In this document: positions 44,569-55,990 of the stretch, one piece after another
Numbering within the stretch: the first letter of the stretch is position 1
How the letters are laid out: each line of letters opens with the position of its first letter
DNA from: Kurthia senegalensis
Lineage (GTDB): Bacteria; Bacillota; Bacilli; Bacillales_A; Planococcaceae
Length of the DNA stretch: 64,000 nucleotides
Direction: 5' to 3'
Assembly (NCBI RefSeq): GCF_000285595.1
Contig: NZ_HE611068.1
Coordinates: 44,499 to 108,498, forward strand
Program-made: the position numbers and the translations under genes
The notes under the pieces: model-generated
What the model was told of the DNA's origin: nothing
The model's input: the letters and a program-made list of their open reading frames with translations, nothing else
Database searches by the model: none

Positions 44569-47500
44569 TTAAGCCGCCTTACGAGAGCGTTTGAACAGGA
44601 ATACAGCACCTGCTAATACGATCAATACAAGACCTAATAAGCTATATAATAACGTTTGATCACCTGTTTGAGGTAATGTTTTAGCTACTACTTTCGCATC
44701 GTTATCCTTGACTTCAAACGTTAATGTAGTCGCTTTGTTTGAAGGGTTGTGTGGCTTAATCGTATATTTCCCTTTCGGAATATTTGAAACGACTAACGTA
44801 CCATCATTTTTCACCTTCACGTTTGTCGCAACGCGTTTACCATTTTCATCATACACATCGTATGAAGTACCTGGTTTTAAATTTGTTTCGACTGTTACGT
44901 TCATCGTTGATGTTTTTTGTGGCGTTTCTTTTGAAGGCGTTGTTTCCTTCACTGGTGTTTTTTCAGTCGTTGGTTTTGTTTCTTTTGTTGGATTCGTTTC
45001 TTTTTCAGGTTTTTTTTCTGGTTTTTTCGTCGTATCTGGTTTTGGATTTTTTTCTGGTTTAGGTGGCGTTACCGGTTTGTCCGGAACGATCGTCACCGCT
45101 ACATAACAATTATCATTTGCTGTTGCTTTCATTGTGCCATAACCAGTTGTCACAACCGTAACTTGACTATTTTCAGTAACATCATCACTTTCAAATGTCG
45201 CTTTACCTGTTGCACTCGTTGTCGAACTTAATGCCGTGCCATCAATTGATACGACCGCACCTTCCACAATGCCATTATTGTCATTTACGACAACGGTAAA
45301 TTGTGGACAAGCTTGAATATCTTCTTGAATGACTACGTTTAATACTGTGCCACAATTTTCTAAATCCGCTTTCGTAAGCGTTACAGTCGTTGTAATAAAG
45401 CCTTCTGCTGTAACTGTTACGAGGACGCCCTCAGAAATGTACTCTTTCGCATCTGTATCTTTTAAAGTAGCTGTTCCTTGTGTATTTGTTGCTGCTGTTA
45501 ATTGCGTTGTCGATACTGTCGCACCCGCTACAGGTTTACCGTTTTGGTCTGTTACTTGTACTTGCAACTGCTCACACATTGCTGGTTTTGCCGGTAAGTC
45601 GACGACTAATTTACAAGGTGCACCTTTTTCAATGACGATCGTTTGTTTTTCATAGCCTTTTTTAGTGATTTCTAAAATAATGCCTGGCTCTAACGTTAAT
45701 TCTTTACCTGTTTCAAATGTTACGCTACCGTCTTCAGTAACCGTTCCTTTTACAGACTGTTCTGAGCCGGTCTTCACTTTAACGTCTGCGCCGATTAAAT
45801 ACGGTGCATGTTCAACGTCTACCGCAAATTCTGGACATACTTTCGGTGCTTCTTTCATTTGAACGGCTAATTCACATTCTTCTGTATCGCCGATTACTTG
45901 CGCAATCGTCGTATAACCATCTTTCGTTACGACAATTTTCGTCGTCGGTGTTACGGATACATCTTTAAACGTTACGTGACCTGAAGCATCTGTTTGTTGT
46001 GCTTCTTCGCCGTAAATTTTCACTTCTGCTCCTTCTAATGGATCTCCATCAGGTCCAAGAACCGTGAAGCTAAATTGTGTACATGCTGATTTTTGTAGCG
46101 TTATGCTCGTGCCACACTCTGTGCCATCTGCTTTACCAACTACTTTTGTGATGGATGTATAACCATTTTTAGTTACGGTTAATACAGTCCCTACTTTAAT
46201 TGATTTTTCGTCACCATCTTGGAAAGTAACTTTCCCTGATTGATCTGTAGTCGCTACAATCGATGTACCGTCTACTTTCACTGTCGCATTTTTAATCGCT
46301 TTGCCATTTTCATCTTTCACTGTCACATCAAATTGAGGACAAGTTAAAGGTGATGTTACTGGTGTAAGAATGATTTCATCTTGACAATTTTCTGGTACGA
46401 CTGTCGTAATTGGCTCATATCCTTCCATTTCAATCGTCACTTTTTTACCCGGTACAAGTTGTGGCTCGTCGTCTGGATCGAATGAAACAGTTGGTACGAA
46501 TTCATTTTCTACAATCTTCCCTGTAACAGACTTGCCACCTTCTGGCGTAACTGTCACAGTCGTTCCTTTATCAGGTGTTACGACCGTATCTTTCGAAATC
46601 GTAATTGGTGGATTTTCATCACACGCTTTTGGTGGTTGTTCAATAATAATTGCTTCTGCCGAACAATGATCTGCTGCTACTGTAAATTCTTTCGGTGCAG
46701 CTGTTGTCGTTGAACCGTCTGGTGATTTCGTTTGAACTAATACGTAATCGCCTTCTGGTAATTTCGGTGTTACGATTTTACCGTTTTGATCTGCTTTGAC
46801 CGTTTCAATAATGACATTGCCATCTTCGTCGGTCACTTTGTATTCTGAGTTTGCTAATTTTTTGTCGCCTTCTTGGTTAATGAATGTCACCGTACAACCT
46901 TTTGCTTCTTTGTTGTAGTAGTTAATCGCTTTAACGGTTACGACATTTTTGTCATCCACTGTATTTTTCGAAATTTCTACTGGGATTGCTGGTGCATTGT
47001 TGAACCATCTCGTATCTGAATAACCTGTACCAAACTGTTTGAATTCATTTTGATTATTTTCTTTAAATGAACTCCAGTTTGTTTCAGCTAAATAATATTT
47101 ACCGCCTGTTAATTTACGATCAAATGTAATGTTCCCCTCTGCATCTGTCGTTCCTTTCGCAAATGTAATCGTGCCCGTTTCGTCATATAAGACAAATTCA
47201 GCACCTTCTAATTTGCCATCGTATACAGGTGTCGTTCCTTGATACGCTTTGAATTTCTCTACTTTCACAGTTGCTTTACCACTGAAAGCAATTTTTGAAT
47301 TTAATTCTTGGTAGTATACAGCTCGTGAAACAGATTGAGTCGTCTCAAATTTTTCAAAGTTACTACCGCTGATTGATGCATCATTCGTTGCTGTTTCGTT
47401 GTTTGCACCTTCAAAGTATGTTTGATACACAACTTTGTATGCACGGTCGATTTCTTTCCCTAAATCTAATGTAAATGTACCATCTTCATTAAATGTAATT

Positions 47501-50500
47501 GCTGGTGTTTCCACTAGCTTGCTCGTCGTTCCTGTTTTTTCGTCATACGCATACACTTTAAAAGAATCTTTAATGAGCATTTGATTGCTTGACGGTGTAT
47601 CTTTCACGACGATGTTCGAGCCTTTTAATGTTGATTGTGATTTGTTCACATCAATTGTCCACGTTAAAGCACGACCATTTTGATTCATTGATTTCGTAAT
47701 AATGTTACTACCATCTGGTACTTCTGGTGTCGTAACAGGACCACCATTTCCCCCGCCAAAAGTCGTTAACACTGTTTCGCCATCGGCAATTGTTGCACTG
47801 TTTTTGTAAACTTGCCCTTTTTCAATTAAGTCTGTTGACGGCTTCGTATTATAAACGAGGCGATACGCTTTATTCGTTTGATTCGTTAATTTTGCTTTGA
47901 ATTGTTTCGCATCTTCATAGTTTCTTACACCAAATTTAGATGTAACGTCTTGACCATTTGTCAAACTACCGTCCGTTGCGATGTTTAATTCATAAATTTT
48001 TAGAGAACCAGCTACGTATTGATGATTCCCTGTTAATTGGTCAGTAATAGTTAAGTTATTAATTTCTTGTTGTTGATAGTTGACGTCTAACGTCCAAGAG
48101 AACTGCTTTGTTTTCGGATCATACGTACCGACTTTTTGACCGTCATTCGTTGCTAGAACATTTAATCCTTGTTGTGCACTACGATCAACTTTATAAGATG
48201 TTCCCTTCCAGTTAAATGCGATATTTGCGTTATTTTTAAGTGTTTTTTTATCTTCAATCGCACGTTCTGTATATTTCGTCTTGTACGTAATCGTCGTTCC
48301 TTTTGGTAACGTACCTGTGAATTTTAATACAAATCCATCCGTACCGTTATTTATCAAATCATAAGATGCATCATTAGACACTTCAATCTTACCATCTAAA
48401 ACTTGTCCGCCATTCGGGAACGTATCCGTCACGACAACATTAGTTAAATCTAACGTTGCATCCGTATTTAAAACGATTTGCCAAGAAGCTGTTTTATTCG
48501 TGTAGTCGATATCTAATGCTGTTTTTTTCCCAATACCTTGCGTGAATTTATAGCCATTGCTTACGCTAGCACCTGCATGCCCCGCACTAATAACCGTATT
48601 ATCTACAACTGCTTTATTATTTTCTAGTACGATTTGGTCGCTCTTTAATTTCGTTTGATACGTAATGACATACGCATCTGTACTTCCTACAGATGAAATA
48701 TTAAATTTCATACCTGTACGATTTGCATATCCAGCATCTGTTATGTTCGTTGCTGAAGGTGTGATGCTGAATTCTTTCTCATAAGCTGTCGCTTCACCTT
48801 TTGCATTAAATACTGTTACTTTTTTTGCTTTTAATGAACCTGTTACATACTCAGATGTATTCGTAAAGAAATCCGAAATTTCCGTACTCGTAATGGCAAC
48901 TTCATTAAAGTTATATTGTACTGTCCACGTCATCGTTTGTGTCGTAGCATCGTATGAACCTGTTTTCTTCAGCGCAACGGCACGACCAATTGTCGCCGTA
49001 CCACTCGTTGCTGATTCAGACTGAACTGTTGCACTATTTTCATACGTAGCAGCTGTATTTGATGCAATATTTGTCGCAGCACTGTCTGTTACAGATGTCG
49101 TAATTTTAAATTTGTACGTTTTATTCGTACTTCCTAAATCTACGCCAATTGTCGTGATGCCATTATCTGTCGTCACGACGGGTGTTTTTGAAATGACAGT
49201 CGATGAAATTTCTTTCCCTGTGAAAATATTCGTTTCAATTTCTGTCACTTCAATTGATTTGTACGCTAATCCTTTCGGAAGCGTATCTTTAAATTGTAAG
49301 TTCGTATATGTTTTTTGCGCTTTATTAAACGTTGCTTCATATACGATTTCTTTCGTATTAAATCCTGTTGCTCCAGAAACAATTGTTTTTGTCGCATTTC
49401 CAGGCTTATAGCTCGGCTCTACATTTAATGGAATGTTAAGTGATTGATTTTGTCCCCATGGGAATTCAATCGTTTGGCTCGTTTTATTTTCAGTGAAATC
49501 TGAACCGATGGCCGCTTTCACTTCAAACTCAACATATTCTAAATCTGCCTTTTTTGCATCGAATTGTTCGTTCAATGCGATTTTCACGGATTTATCAACG
49601 ATTGTCACGATACCGTATACAACGCCATCAGCTGATTTTAAATTTCCTGATAAAGTTTGACCGTTTACACCTTTAGGTAGTTCATATACTAATGTCGTAT
49701 TATTGTTTAATTGTTTTAATTTCTCTGCATCTAATTTGAAATCTAGTGAGAAGTTGTCGCCAATTTTCACATTGTTCGTTTTAGTCGGGCTGTAATTACC
49801 TGTTGTGATTTTAGAAATATAATCTGCCAAATCAACTTCTGTTGCTAACGTTTTAGCTCTTTTCACTTCGACAACTTTTTCTTCTGTCGCTGTTGCTTCT
49901 TCTACAGCGTCTTCTTTTTGTTCTTCAACTGCTACTGATTGAAGTGCTGGTTTTTTCGTTGTAGCAACTGGTTTTTTCTCAGATGTTGCTTGTGAAGCAG
50001 CTGCTTGTTCTTGTTCTTTCACCGCTTCTTCTAACGTCTTATTTAAAAGTGCAATTCGTGTTGCTAACACTTTTTTCGCTTGTACATACGAAGCATCTAC
50101 TAATGATGTCGCTGCTTGCGCTGCTTGTACATCCGTTTGTGATACGCCATCTTTCATCGTTTGATGATCCGGCTTGAATAATTGATTCACAGCGACGAAA
50201 GCTTTCACTAATGTGATGTCTTTCGTTAATGCCTCTTGTTCCTTCGCTTCCACTTGCGCAATATAGGCGACTGCTGTATTAATTTGTGGTTGTCCCGTAG
50301 TAGAAACGATGTCTACTTTTGCATCTGTCGTAAATAAAGATGCGATAAATTGTTGTGCTTTCGCAAGCTTTTCTGCTGCTTGCTTCTCTGTTTCTTTCTG
50401 TACTGCTTCCGCATCTGTCGTCTCTGTCTCGGTTGCGTTTTGTTCATTTACACTTTGTACGTCCGCTGAAGACGTAGAAGTTGGTTCAGTCGACTCAGTC

Positions 50501-50610
50501 GTTTGAACATCTTCTGAAGCAGATGCAGACATAGGCATTAAGAAACCATTTGTCAGCACTTGCATCATTAGCATAAATGCCATCAAGAAAATACTTATTC
50601 TTTTCTTCAT
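44569..50610 (-). CDS. LPXTG-anchored multidomain surface adhesin, 2013 aa
   Basis: Large cell-wall protein. Signal peptide ~1-32; an Ala/Glu/Thr-rich helical region to ~265. Several ~130-residue tandem modules (~270-1100) with W-x-v-x-N...v-x-D-x-f...GS-kv patterns (e.g. MTWTVQYNFNEV, FSWTLDVNYQQQ, LTWTIDVNKSQS) resemble Collagen_bind-type adhesin domains. A SpaA/prealbumin-like domain (~1100-1238, LEGAEFVLYDE and GKYYLAET) follows. Seven tandem domains (~1239-1842) each have two Cys. Then a Pro/Lys/Thr-rich wall spacer (~1843-1905), a small beta domain, and the sorting signal LPQTG at 1979-1983, membrane helix and KRSRKAA. Sortase is not in the window. Ligand unknown. Confidence 0.92.
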   Translation of the reverse strand: MKKRISIFLMAFMLMMQVLTNGFLMPMSASASEDVQTTESTEPTSTSSADVQSVNEQNATETETTDAEAVQKETEKQAAEKLAKAQQFIASLFTTDAKVDIVSTTGQPQINTAVAYIAQVEAKEQEALTKDITLVKAFVAVNQLFKPDHQTMKDGVSQTDVQAAQAATSLVDASYVQAKKVLATRIALLNKTLEEAVKEQEQAAASQATSEKKPVATTKKPALQSVAVEEQKEDAVEEATATEEKVVEVKRAKTLATEVDLADYISKITTGNYSPTKTNNVKIGDNFSLDFKLDAEKLKQLNNNTTLVYELPKGVNGQTLSGNLKSADGVVYGIVTIVDKSVKIALNEQFDAKKADLEYVEFEVKAAIGSDFTENKTSQTIEFPWGQNQSLNIPLNVEPSYKPGNATKTIVSGATGFNTKEIVYEATFNKAQKTYTNLQFKDTLPKGLAYKSIEVTEIETNIFTGKEISSTVISKTPVVTTDNGITTIGVDLGSTNKTYKFKITTSVTDSAATNIASNTAATYENSATVQSESATSGTATIGRAVALKKTGSYDATTQTMTWTVQYNFNEVAITSTEISDFFTNTSEYVTGSLKAKKVTVFNAKGEATAYEKEFSITPSATNITDAGYANRTGMKFNISSVGSTDAYVITYQTKLKSDQIVLENNKAVVDNTVISAGHAGASVSNGYKFTQGIGKKTALDIDYTNKTASWQIVLNTDATLDLTNVVVTDTFPNGGQVLDGKIEVSNDASYDLINNGTDGFVLKFTGTLPKGTTITYKTKYTERAIEDKKTLKNNANIAFNWKGTSYKVDRSAQQGLNVLATNDGQKVGTYDPKTKQFSWTLDVNYQQQEINNLTITDQLTGNHQYVAGSLKIYELNIATDGSLTNGQDVTSKFGVRNYEDAKQFKAKLTNQTNKAYRLVYNTKPSTDLIEKGQVYKNSATIADGETVLTTFGGGNGGPVTTPEVPDGSNIITKSMNQNGRALTWTIDVNKSQSTLKGSNIVVKDTPSSNQMLIKDSFKVYAYDEKTGTTSKLVETPAITFNEDGTFTLDLGKEIDRAYKVVYQTYFEGANNETATNDASISGSNFEKFETTQSVSRAVYYQELNSKIAFSGKATVKVEKFKAYQGTTPVYDGKLEGAEFVLYDETGTITFAKGTTDAEGNITFDRKLTGGKYYLAETNWSSFKENNQNEFKQFGTGYSDTRWFNNAPAIPVEISKNTVDDKNVVTVKAINYYNKEAKGCTVTFINQEGDKKLANSEYKVTDEDGNVIIETVKADQNGKIVTPKLPEGDYVLVQTKSPDGSTTTAAPKEFTVAADHCSAEAIIIEQPPKACDENPPITISKDTVVTPDKGTTVTVTPEGGKSVTGKIVENEFVPTVSFDPDDEPQLVPGKKVTIEMEGYEPITTVVPENCQDEIILTPVTSPLTCPQFDVTVKDENGKAIKNATVKVDGTSIVATTDQSGKVTFQDGDEKSIKVGTVLTVTKNGYTSITKVVGKADGTECGTSITLQKSACTQFSFTVLGPDGDPLEGAEVKIYGEEAQQTDASGHVTFKDVSVTPTTKIVVTKDGYTTIAQVIGDTEECELAVQMKEAPKVCPEFAVDVEHAPYLIGADVKVKTGSEQSVKGTVTEDGSVTFETGKELTLEPGIILEITKKGYEKQTIVIEKGAPCKLVVDLPAKPAMCEQLQVQVTDQNGKPVAGATVSTTQLTAATNTQGTATLKDTDAKEYISEGVLVTVTAEGFITTTVTLTKADLENCGTVLNVVIQEDIQACPQFTVVVNDNNGIVEGAVVSIDGTALSSTTSATGKATFESDDVTENSQVTVVTTGYGTMKATANDNCYVAVTIVPDKPVTPPKPEKNPKPDTTKKPEKKPEKETNPTKETKPTTEKTPVKETTPSKETPQKTSTMNVTVETNLKPGTSYDVYDENGKRVATNVKVKNDGTLVVSNIPKGKYTIKPHNPSNKATTLTFEVKDNDAKVVAKTLPQTGDQTLLYSLLGLVLIVLAGAVFLFKRSRKAA

Positions 50611-50663
50611 GTACCATTCTCCTCTTCTAAAATTTTAGCTATAGTTACATAGCCTCACCATAC

Positions 50664-50693
50664 GATATATCGGAAAAATACCTAATTTTTCAA
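50664..50693 (-). promoter_or_regulatory. Candidate promoter of the adhesin gene
   Basis: TTGAAA (50688-50693), 18-bp spacer, TATATC (50664-50669), 54 bp before the ATG. The AT-rich setting makes chance matches likely. Confidence 0.35.
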
Positions 50694-50948
50694 CAAAAAT
50701 GTTTCCATCTCGTATTTAAGAAGAAAATAAATAGAACTTTAAAACTAATCCTTTAAGACTAAAAAAGTTAATAAATGCCCTTTTAAGTACTTTTCACTGT
50801 TATTTTCTTTTTGAAATAAATGTGTTTGAATTTCAATGATATATTTTTATTTTTACGTGAAATGATGCATTAATTATGCTAAAAAAATAAGTTTTAAAAA
50901 ATTTTTTTAACATTTTACAATTATAGGTATTAAGAACTTTTTTTAACT
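50694..50948. other. AT-rich intergenic region upstream of the adhesin
   Basis: About 250 bp of very AT-rich DNA with no frame of note. It holds the second copy of the 31-bp motif (50846-50876), which includes the near-palindrome GCATTAATTATGC. Possibly a regulatory region for the large adhesin. Confidence 0.4.
50846..50876. repeat. 31-bp AT-rich motif, copy 2
   Basis: Begins TTTATTTTTACGTGAAAT and ends CATTAATTA; 27 of 31 positions equal the copy at 13549-13579. It lies ~235 bp upstream of the adhesin start, inverted relative to that gene. Confidence 0.5.
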
Positions 50949-50986
50949 AAAAAACTCAGAATCCAAACGGATTCTGAGTTTTTTTG
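50949..50986 (-). terminator. Terminator of the crh operon
   Basis: ACTCAGAATCC and GGATTCTGAGT form an 11-bp perfect stem with A and T runs on both sides. Confidence 0.88.
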
Positions 50987-51021
50987 AATAATTGACACAT
51001 ACGTCTTGTATGTACAACGAA

Positions 51022-51276
51022 TTAATTTCCAATTAAAAACTGCGTTAATTTTTCAATCGCTAGTTGTTCATCTTCACCGTCAATTGACAGCATAATTTCT
51101 TCCCCTGATGAAATCGCTAAGCTCATAACACCCATAATACTTTTCGCATTAATGTGCTTCTGTTCTTTTTCAATAAAAATGTCCGCCTTAAATTGATTCG
51201 CTTCTTGGACGAACGTCGCTGCTTGCCTCGCTTGCAAACCTGCTTGTAATTGAACCGTCACTTGTTGTTGTATCAT
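51022..51276 (-). CDS. crh: HPr-like catabolite co-repressor Crh
   Basis: HPr homologue that, phosphorylated on Ser46 by HPr kinase, acts as CcpA co-repressor but cannot take part in sugar transport. In the 84-aa product the PTS His15 is Gln (GLQARQAA) while Ser46 is kept (NAKSIMGVMSL). Both features define Crh. It ends the yvcI-rapZ-yvcK-whiA-crh group, as in B. subtilis. Pro18 of HPr is Gln here, unlike most HPr and Crh proteins I recall. Confidence 0.93.
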   Translation of the reverse strand: MIQQQVTVQLQAGLQARQAATFVQEANQFKADIFIEKEQKHINAKSIMGVMSLAISSGEEIMLSIDGEDEQLAIEKLTQFLIGN

Positions 51277-51300
51277 CTTACACCGCTCCCCATTCGTGTG

Positions 51301-52251
51301 TTATTTCAAATTAACTTGTTGACCTGCACGCAGTGAATCTGCAATTGAATCGATTTTACGTAGACGATGATTGACGCCTGATTTGCTAACTGTCCCCGTC
51401 GAGACCATCTCACCGAGTTCTTTCAGTGTCACTTCTTGATGCTCCACTCGAAGTCTAGCAATTTCTCGCAACTTATCTGGTAATTGCTCAATTCCAATCA
51501 TTTTATCAATCAACTTAATATTTTCAACTTGGCGTAATGACGCACCAATCGTTTTGTTTAAATTCGCTGTCTCACAGTTAACGAGGCGATTCACGCTATT
51601 ACGCATATCTCGCACAATTCGTACATCTTCAAACTTCATCATCGCTTGATGTGCACCGACGAGGCTTAAAAAATCAGAAATCTTTTCTGCCTCTTTTAAA
51701 TACGTTACGAAGCCTTTTTTTCGTTCAATCGTTTTAGCATTGAGATCAAATTTGTTCATTACTTGAGCCAACGCTTCCCCATGTTCCTTATACAGCGAAT
51801 AAATTTCTAAATGATAAGCAGATGTTTCTGGATTGTTTACAGAACCTCCTGCTAAAAAAGCGCCACGTAAATACGCTCTTTTCTTATCATTCGTATCAAT
51901 TAAATCGTGGGAAATCTCGTGATTAAATAGAAAGTTCCCCGATAAAATCTCTAAGTTTTCTAACAAGTCTCTCGCACCATCACGTACGCGACAAATATAC
52001 ACATTATTTTTTTTCAATCGCATTTTTTTACGAACGAGCAACTCAATCGGATAGTCGTATAAATGCTTTAACATCGTATACATTCGACGAGCAATTGCCG
52101 CATTTTCTGTTTGTACGTCTAAACTCAATTGACGATTCGCAAAAGACAGCGAACCATTCATTTGAATAAGTGCAGACAGCTCCGCTTTAAAGCTTGCATC
52201 GTTTGCATCAATTTGCGTTAATTCTTTTTTCATTTCTGAAGCGAATGACAT
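51301..52251 (-). CDS. whiA: WhiA, DNA-binding cell-division regulator
   Basis: Conserved protein with a degenerate LAGLIDADG homing-endonuclease fold ([25 protein letters not shown]) followed by a helix-turn-helix ([41 protein letters not shown]). In Bacillus it affects division and chromosome segregation without a clear regulon. The 316-aa form from ATG 52251, after GAGGAGGCGTTCAG, equals the B. subtilis length; an upstream frame of 22 residues overlaps yvcK. Sits 32 bp after yvcK. Confidence 0.95.
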   Translation of the reverse strand: MSFASEMKKELTQIDANDASFKAELSALIQMNGSLSFANRQLSLDVQTENAAIARRMYTMLKHLYDYPIELLVRKKMRLKKNNVYICRVRDGARDLLENLEILSGNFLFNHEISHDLIDTNDKKRAYLRGAFLAGGSVNNPETSAYHLEIYSLYKEHGEALAQVMNKFDLNAKTIERKKGFVTYLKEAEKISDFLSLVGAHQAMMKFEDVRIVRDMRNSVNRLVNCETANLNKTIGASLRQVENIKLIDKMIGIEQLPDKLREIARLRVEHQEVTLKELGEMVSTGTVSKSGVNHRLRKIDSIADSLRAGQQVNLK

Positions 52252-52283
52252 CTGAACGCCTCCTCTCTCTTTTATTTCTACTT

Positions 52284-53246
52284 TTATTTTTCTATTTTGG
52301 AATATTCGTAAAGCCACTCTGCTACACGTAACGCTTCATGGCGCACCGTTCCAGACTTCACCGTTGCGATATTCGCTTTAATGACGTGTAGGTTCAATTC
52401 ATTCAAACGATCCATATCAAAAATGACTGGCTCAGCACATTCTTCTTCGTAATTTTCTTTTACTTCGATGGGCACTTCCGTATGATCATTAATTAAAATC
52501 GTTTCGATAAACGGGCTCCCAACGTGATCGTAAATCGCTTGTACGTGATCTGCTGCTGTATAGTTTGACGTTTCTCCATCTTGCGTCATCAAATTGCAAA
52601 TATACACTTTATGTGCCTTCGCTTCAATGACCGCATCGCGAATGTCTTTCACTAAAAAGTTCGGAATAATACTCGTATATAAACTCCCTGGTCCAACGAT
52701 GATTAAATCTGCATTTTCAATAGCATCAATAGCATCCGGTAACGGTTTTAAATTTTCTTGTTTCAAAAAGACGTGTTTGATTTCTTTATGTTGTTTCGGA
52801 ATAACCGATTCCCCTTCAACAATCGTACCGTCCGTAAACTCAGCTAATAATGTCATGCTTTCGTTCACGACCGGAATGACACGTCCATGTACGTTTAATA
52901 CTCGACTCAATTCACGAATAGCATGTGAAAAATCGCCCGTAATTTCCGTTAAGGCCGTCAACATTAAATTACCTAATGAATGACCTTTTAATGCCTCTTT
53001 TCCTTGGAAGCGATATTGAAACATCTCTTCGACAAGAGGTTCTACTTCGGACATTGCAGCAATCACATTTCGCACATCTCCTGGAGGAGGAATGTCGTAA
53101 TCGTCGCGCAATCTACCCGAACTCCCACCATCATCTGCGACCGTCACAATCGCTGTCAAATCAAGTGGATATTTTTTCAACCCACGAATCAACGTTGACA
53201 GACCTGTTCCGCCGCCTATAATGACAACGCGCTTTTTATTTTCCAT
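52284..53246 (-). CDS. yvcK: YvcK, gluconeogenesis/cell-wall factor
   Basis: CofD-like protein that binds UDP-GlcNAc and links central carbon flux to cell-wall synthesis. The 320-aa product has the nucleotide-sugar loop [32 protein letters not shown] and the [19 protein letters not shown] motif. An AAAGGAAT site precedes the ATG. Lies between rapZ (6 bp) and whiA. Confidence 0.95.
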   Translation of the reverse strand: MENKKRVVIIGGGTGLSTLIRGLKKYPLDLTAIVTVADDGGSSGRLRDDYDIPPPGDVRNVIAAMSEVEPLVEEMFQYRFQGKEALKGHSLGNLMLTALTEITGDFSHAIRELSRVLNVHGRVIPVVNESMTLLAEFTDGTIVEGESVIPKQHKEIKHVFLKQENLKPLPDAIDAIENADLIIVGPGSLYTSIIPNFLVKDIRDAVIEAKAHKVYICNLMTQDGETSNYTAADHVQAIYDHVGSPFIETILINDHTEVPIEVKENYEEECAEPVIFDMDRLNELNLHVIKANIATVKSGTVRHEALRVAEWLYEYSKIEK

Positions 53247-53252
53247 ACAACG

Positions 53253-54143
53253 TTATTCCTTTCTTTTCTCGATGTCTCGATGTGAAATGACGGTCGGTTT
53301 CGTTTCGCTTAGTTTATGTCCAAAGTATTCTGCTAACGTCACCGAACGATGTTGTCCACCAGTACACCCAAACGCAATGACGAGCTGACTTTTCCCTTCC
53401 GCTTCATAGCGAGGAATCATAAACTCAAATAAATCCGCCAATTTTTGAATGAGCGTTTGCGTATCTTCAAACTTCAACACATAAGAAGACACTTCTTCAT
53501 TCAGTCCCGTTTTCGGACGCAACGCTTCTATATAGTATGGGTTCGGTAAAAAACGAACGTCAAAAACTAAATCCGCATCAATCGGCATACCATGTTTAAA
53601 GCCAAAAGACATCACATTCACATTGAATACTTTCGATGATTGCGTTGAAAATTCAGCAATAATTTGTTCTTTTAATTTTTTCGGTTTCATTTCAGACGTA
53701 TCAAATACGTAATGAGCCCGTTCTTTTACTTCCGTCAACAACTCACGTTCATGTCGAATCCCTTCCAACGGTAACCCATCTGCTGCAAGTGGATGTGAGC
53801 GGCGTGTTTCTTTGTATCGGCGAACGAGTACTTCGTCATTAGCATCTAAAAATAAGATTTTCGGTTCAACAATTGCTTCTTTCGCAATTTGATCGATCGC
53901 ATCGATTAATGACGCAAAAAAATCCCCGCCACGTAAATCCATTACCGCAACCATTCGAGTAATGCCTTTAGTAGATTCTTTCATAAGATTTACAAAGGTA
54001 GGTAATAATGTCGGCGGTAGATTATCGATACAATAAAATCCTAAGTCCTCAAAACTACGGACTGCTACTGATTTTCCAGCACCGGACATCCCTGTAATAA
54101 TAATTAACTCGTTCGATTGTGGTTTTGGCATATTACGCTTCAT
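53253..54143 (-). CDS. rapZ: RapZ-family P-loop RNA-binding/nucleotide-binding protein
   Basis: YvcJ/RapZ nucleotide-binding protein with a P-loop (GMSGAGKS) and the C-terminal signature [18 protein letters not shown]. In enterobacteria RapZ controls GlmZ RNA decay; in B. subtilis the role is less clear and touches competence. 296 aa from the ATG at 54143, or 292 aa from the ATG at 54131; AAAGGA abuts the first ATG, so the second is possible. It overlaps the Nudix gene by 11 bp. Confidence 0.93.
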   Translation of the reverse strand: MKRNMPKPQSNELIIITGMSGAGKSVAVRSFEDLGFYCIDNLPPTLLPTFVNLMKESTKGITRMVAVMDLRGGDFFASLIDAIDQIAKEAIVEPKILFLDANDEVLVRRYKETRRSHPLAADGLPLEGIRHERELLTEVKERAHYVFDTSEMKPKKLKEQIIAEFSTQSSKVFNVNVMSFGFKHGMPIDADLVFDVRFLPNPYYIEALRPKTGLNEEVSSYVLKFEDTQTLIQKLADLFEFMIPRYEAEGKSQLVIAFGCTGGQHRSVTLAEYFGHKLSETKPTVISHRDIEKRKE

Positions 54144-54609
54144 TCCTTTCGACAGACGTCTGCACTGTACTATTTAAAAGTTCATATTCCTCAGAGTATG
54201 TGAATGTTCCATACTGAACACCTGGTTCATTAACCGCAAATTGTAAATCAATGCGATCTCCTTCATTCATCGGAAGTGTAGCAAGTGCCTCAACAGGATG
54301 CCAGCCGAGGACACCTTCTCTCGTTTCTGTATATGGTGTTCCTTCTAAATCATGCGCTAAAAATGTATATAACATCCATTCATTGACTACTTCATCTCCG
54401 CGTTTGATGACCATCGTAAAGACTCCTTTTAAGTGGACATCTTTCGCTACCGTCCCCGTTTCTTCAAAATATTCTCGAGTAGCTGCCTCAAAAATTGATT
54501 CGCCATCTTCCATTTTGCCGCCTGGTGCTACGTACCATCCGCGTCGTGGTTTCTTTAAAAGAAGAACTTGCTCATCCTTCTTTACTAATAAATTCGCAAT
54601 TCGTTGCAC
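54133..54609 (-). CDS. yvcI: Nudix hydrolase (YvcI-like)
   Basis: Hydrolase of nucleoside-diphosphate-linked compounds, 158 aa. The Nudix box is complete: [24 protein letters not shown]-type, spanning G-x5-E-x7-REUxEExG. The start is GTG at 54609 after GAGGTG. MutT/8-oxo-dGTPase-like by the YvcI group, although substrate is unknown. It heads the group leading to rapZ, yvcK, whiA and crh. Confidence 0.92.
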   Translation of the reverse strand: MQRIANLLVKKDEQVLLLKKPRRGWYVAPGGKMEDGESIFEAATREYFEETGTVAKDVHLKGVFTMVIKRGDEVVNEWMLYTFLAHDLEGTPYTETREGVLGWHPVEALATLPMNEGDRIDLQFAVNEPGVQYGTFTYSEEYELLNSTVQTSVERNEA

Positions 54610-54699
54610 AACACGACACCTCTTTTCTCTAATGTTCTACCGTCTATTATACAATGGATAGCTAAATACGTATATCTTTCGAATTTACATATCGCTGAA

Positions 54700-54806
54700 A
54701 AAAATAGAAATTTACGTAAAAATAGAAACGTCATTTTACTTTTAAGAATAACGTTCCTCTAAAGACGTAAAATCATTTTTTTTATATCATTTTTACGTTC
54801 TATTTT
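54700..54806. repeat. AT-rich direct and inverted repeats upstream of yvcI
   Basis: AAAAATAGAAA occurs at 54700-54710 and 54718-54728 (18-bp period) with TTTACGT between. A related inverted copy TTTTTACGTTCTATTTT lies at 54790-54806. The block ACGTAAAAATA partly matches the shared 31-bp motif. Possibly a regulator site; AT bias is a caution. Confidence 0.35.
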
Positions 54807-54811
54807 GGCAC

Positions 54812-54846
54812 AAAAAAACCACCTCGCGTGTGGTCGAGGTGGCTTT
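54812..54846 (-). terminator. Terminator downstream of trxB
   Basis: Minus strand CCACCTCG and CGAGGTGG form a perfect 8-bp stem followed by T7. It is 125 bp after the trxB stop. Confidence 0.85.
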
Positions 54847-54970
54847 ACCAATATTCTAAAACTCAAAGGGGTTATTACATAAACTATTTTACTAAATACG
54901 TGTAACAACGCTGTTACACACATATTTCGTTTCATGTCGTCTATTGCAAAAACATTTCAAGTTTTTCGTA

Positions 54971-55930
<960 letters not shown>

Positions 55931-55990
55931 CTAATGTAACTCTATACCCTAGATAGTATCGTATCGCTTTTGAATAATCCAATAATCTGC

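Noticed and set aside
44708-45106. Plus-strand hydrophobic frame opposite the adhesin
   Set aside because: Phe/Val-rich mirror of Lys/Thr/Glu codons in the adhesin spacer; no start signals.
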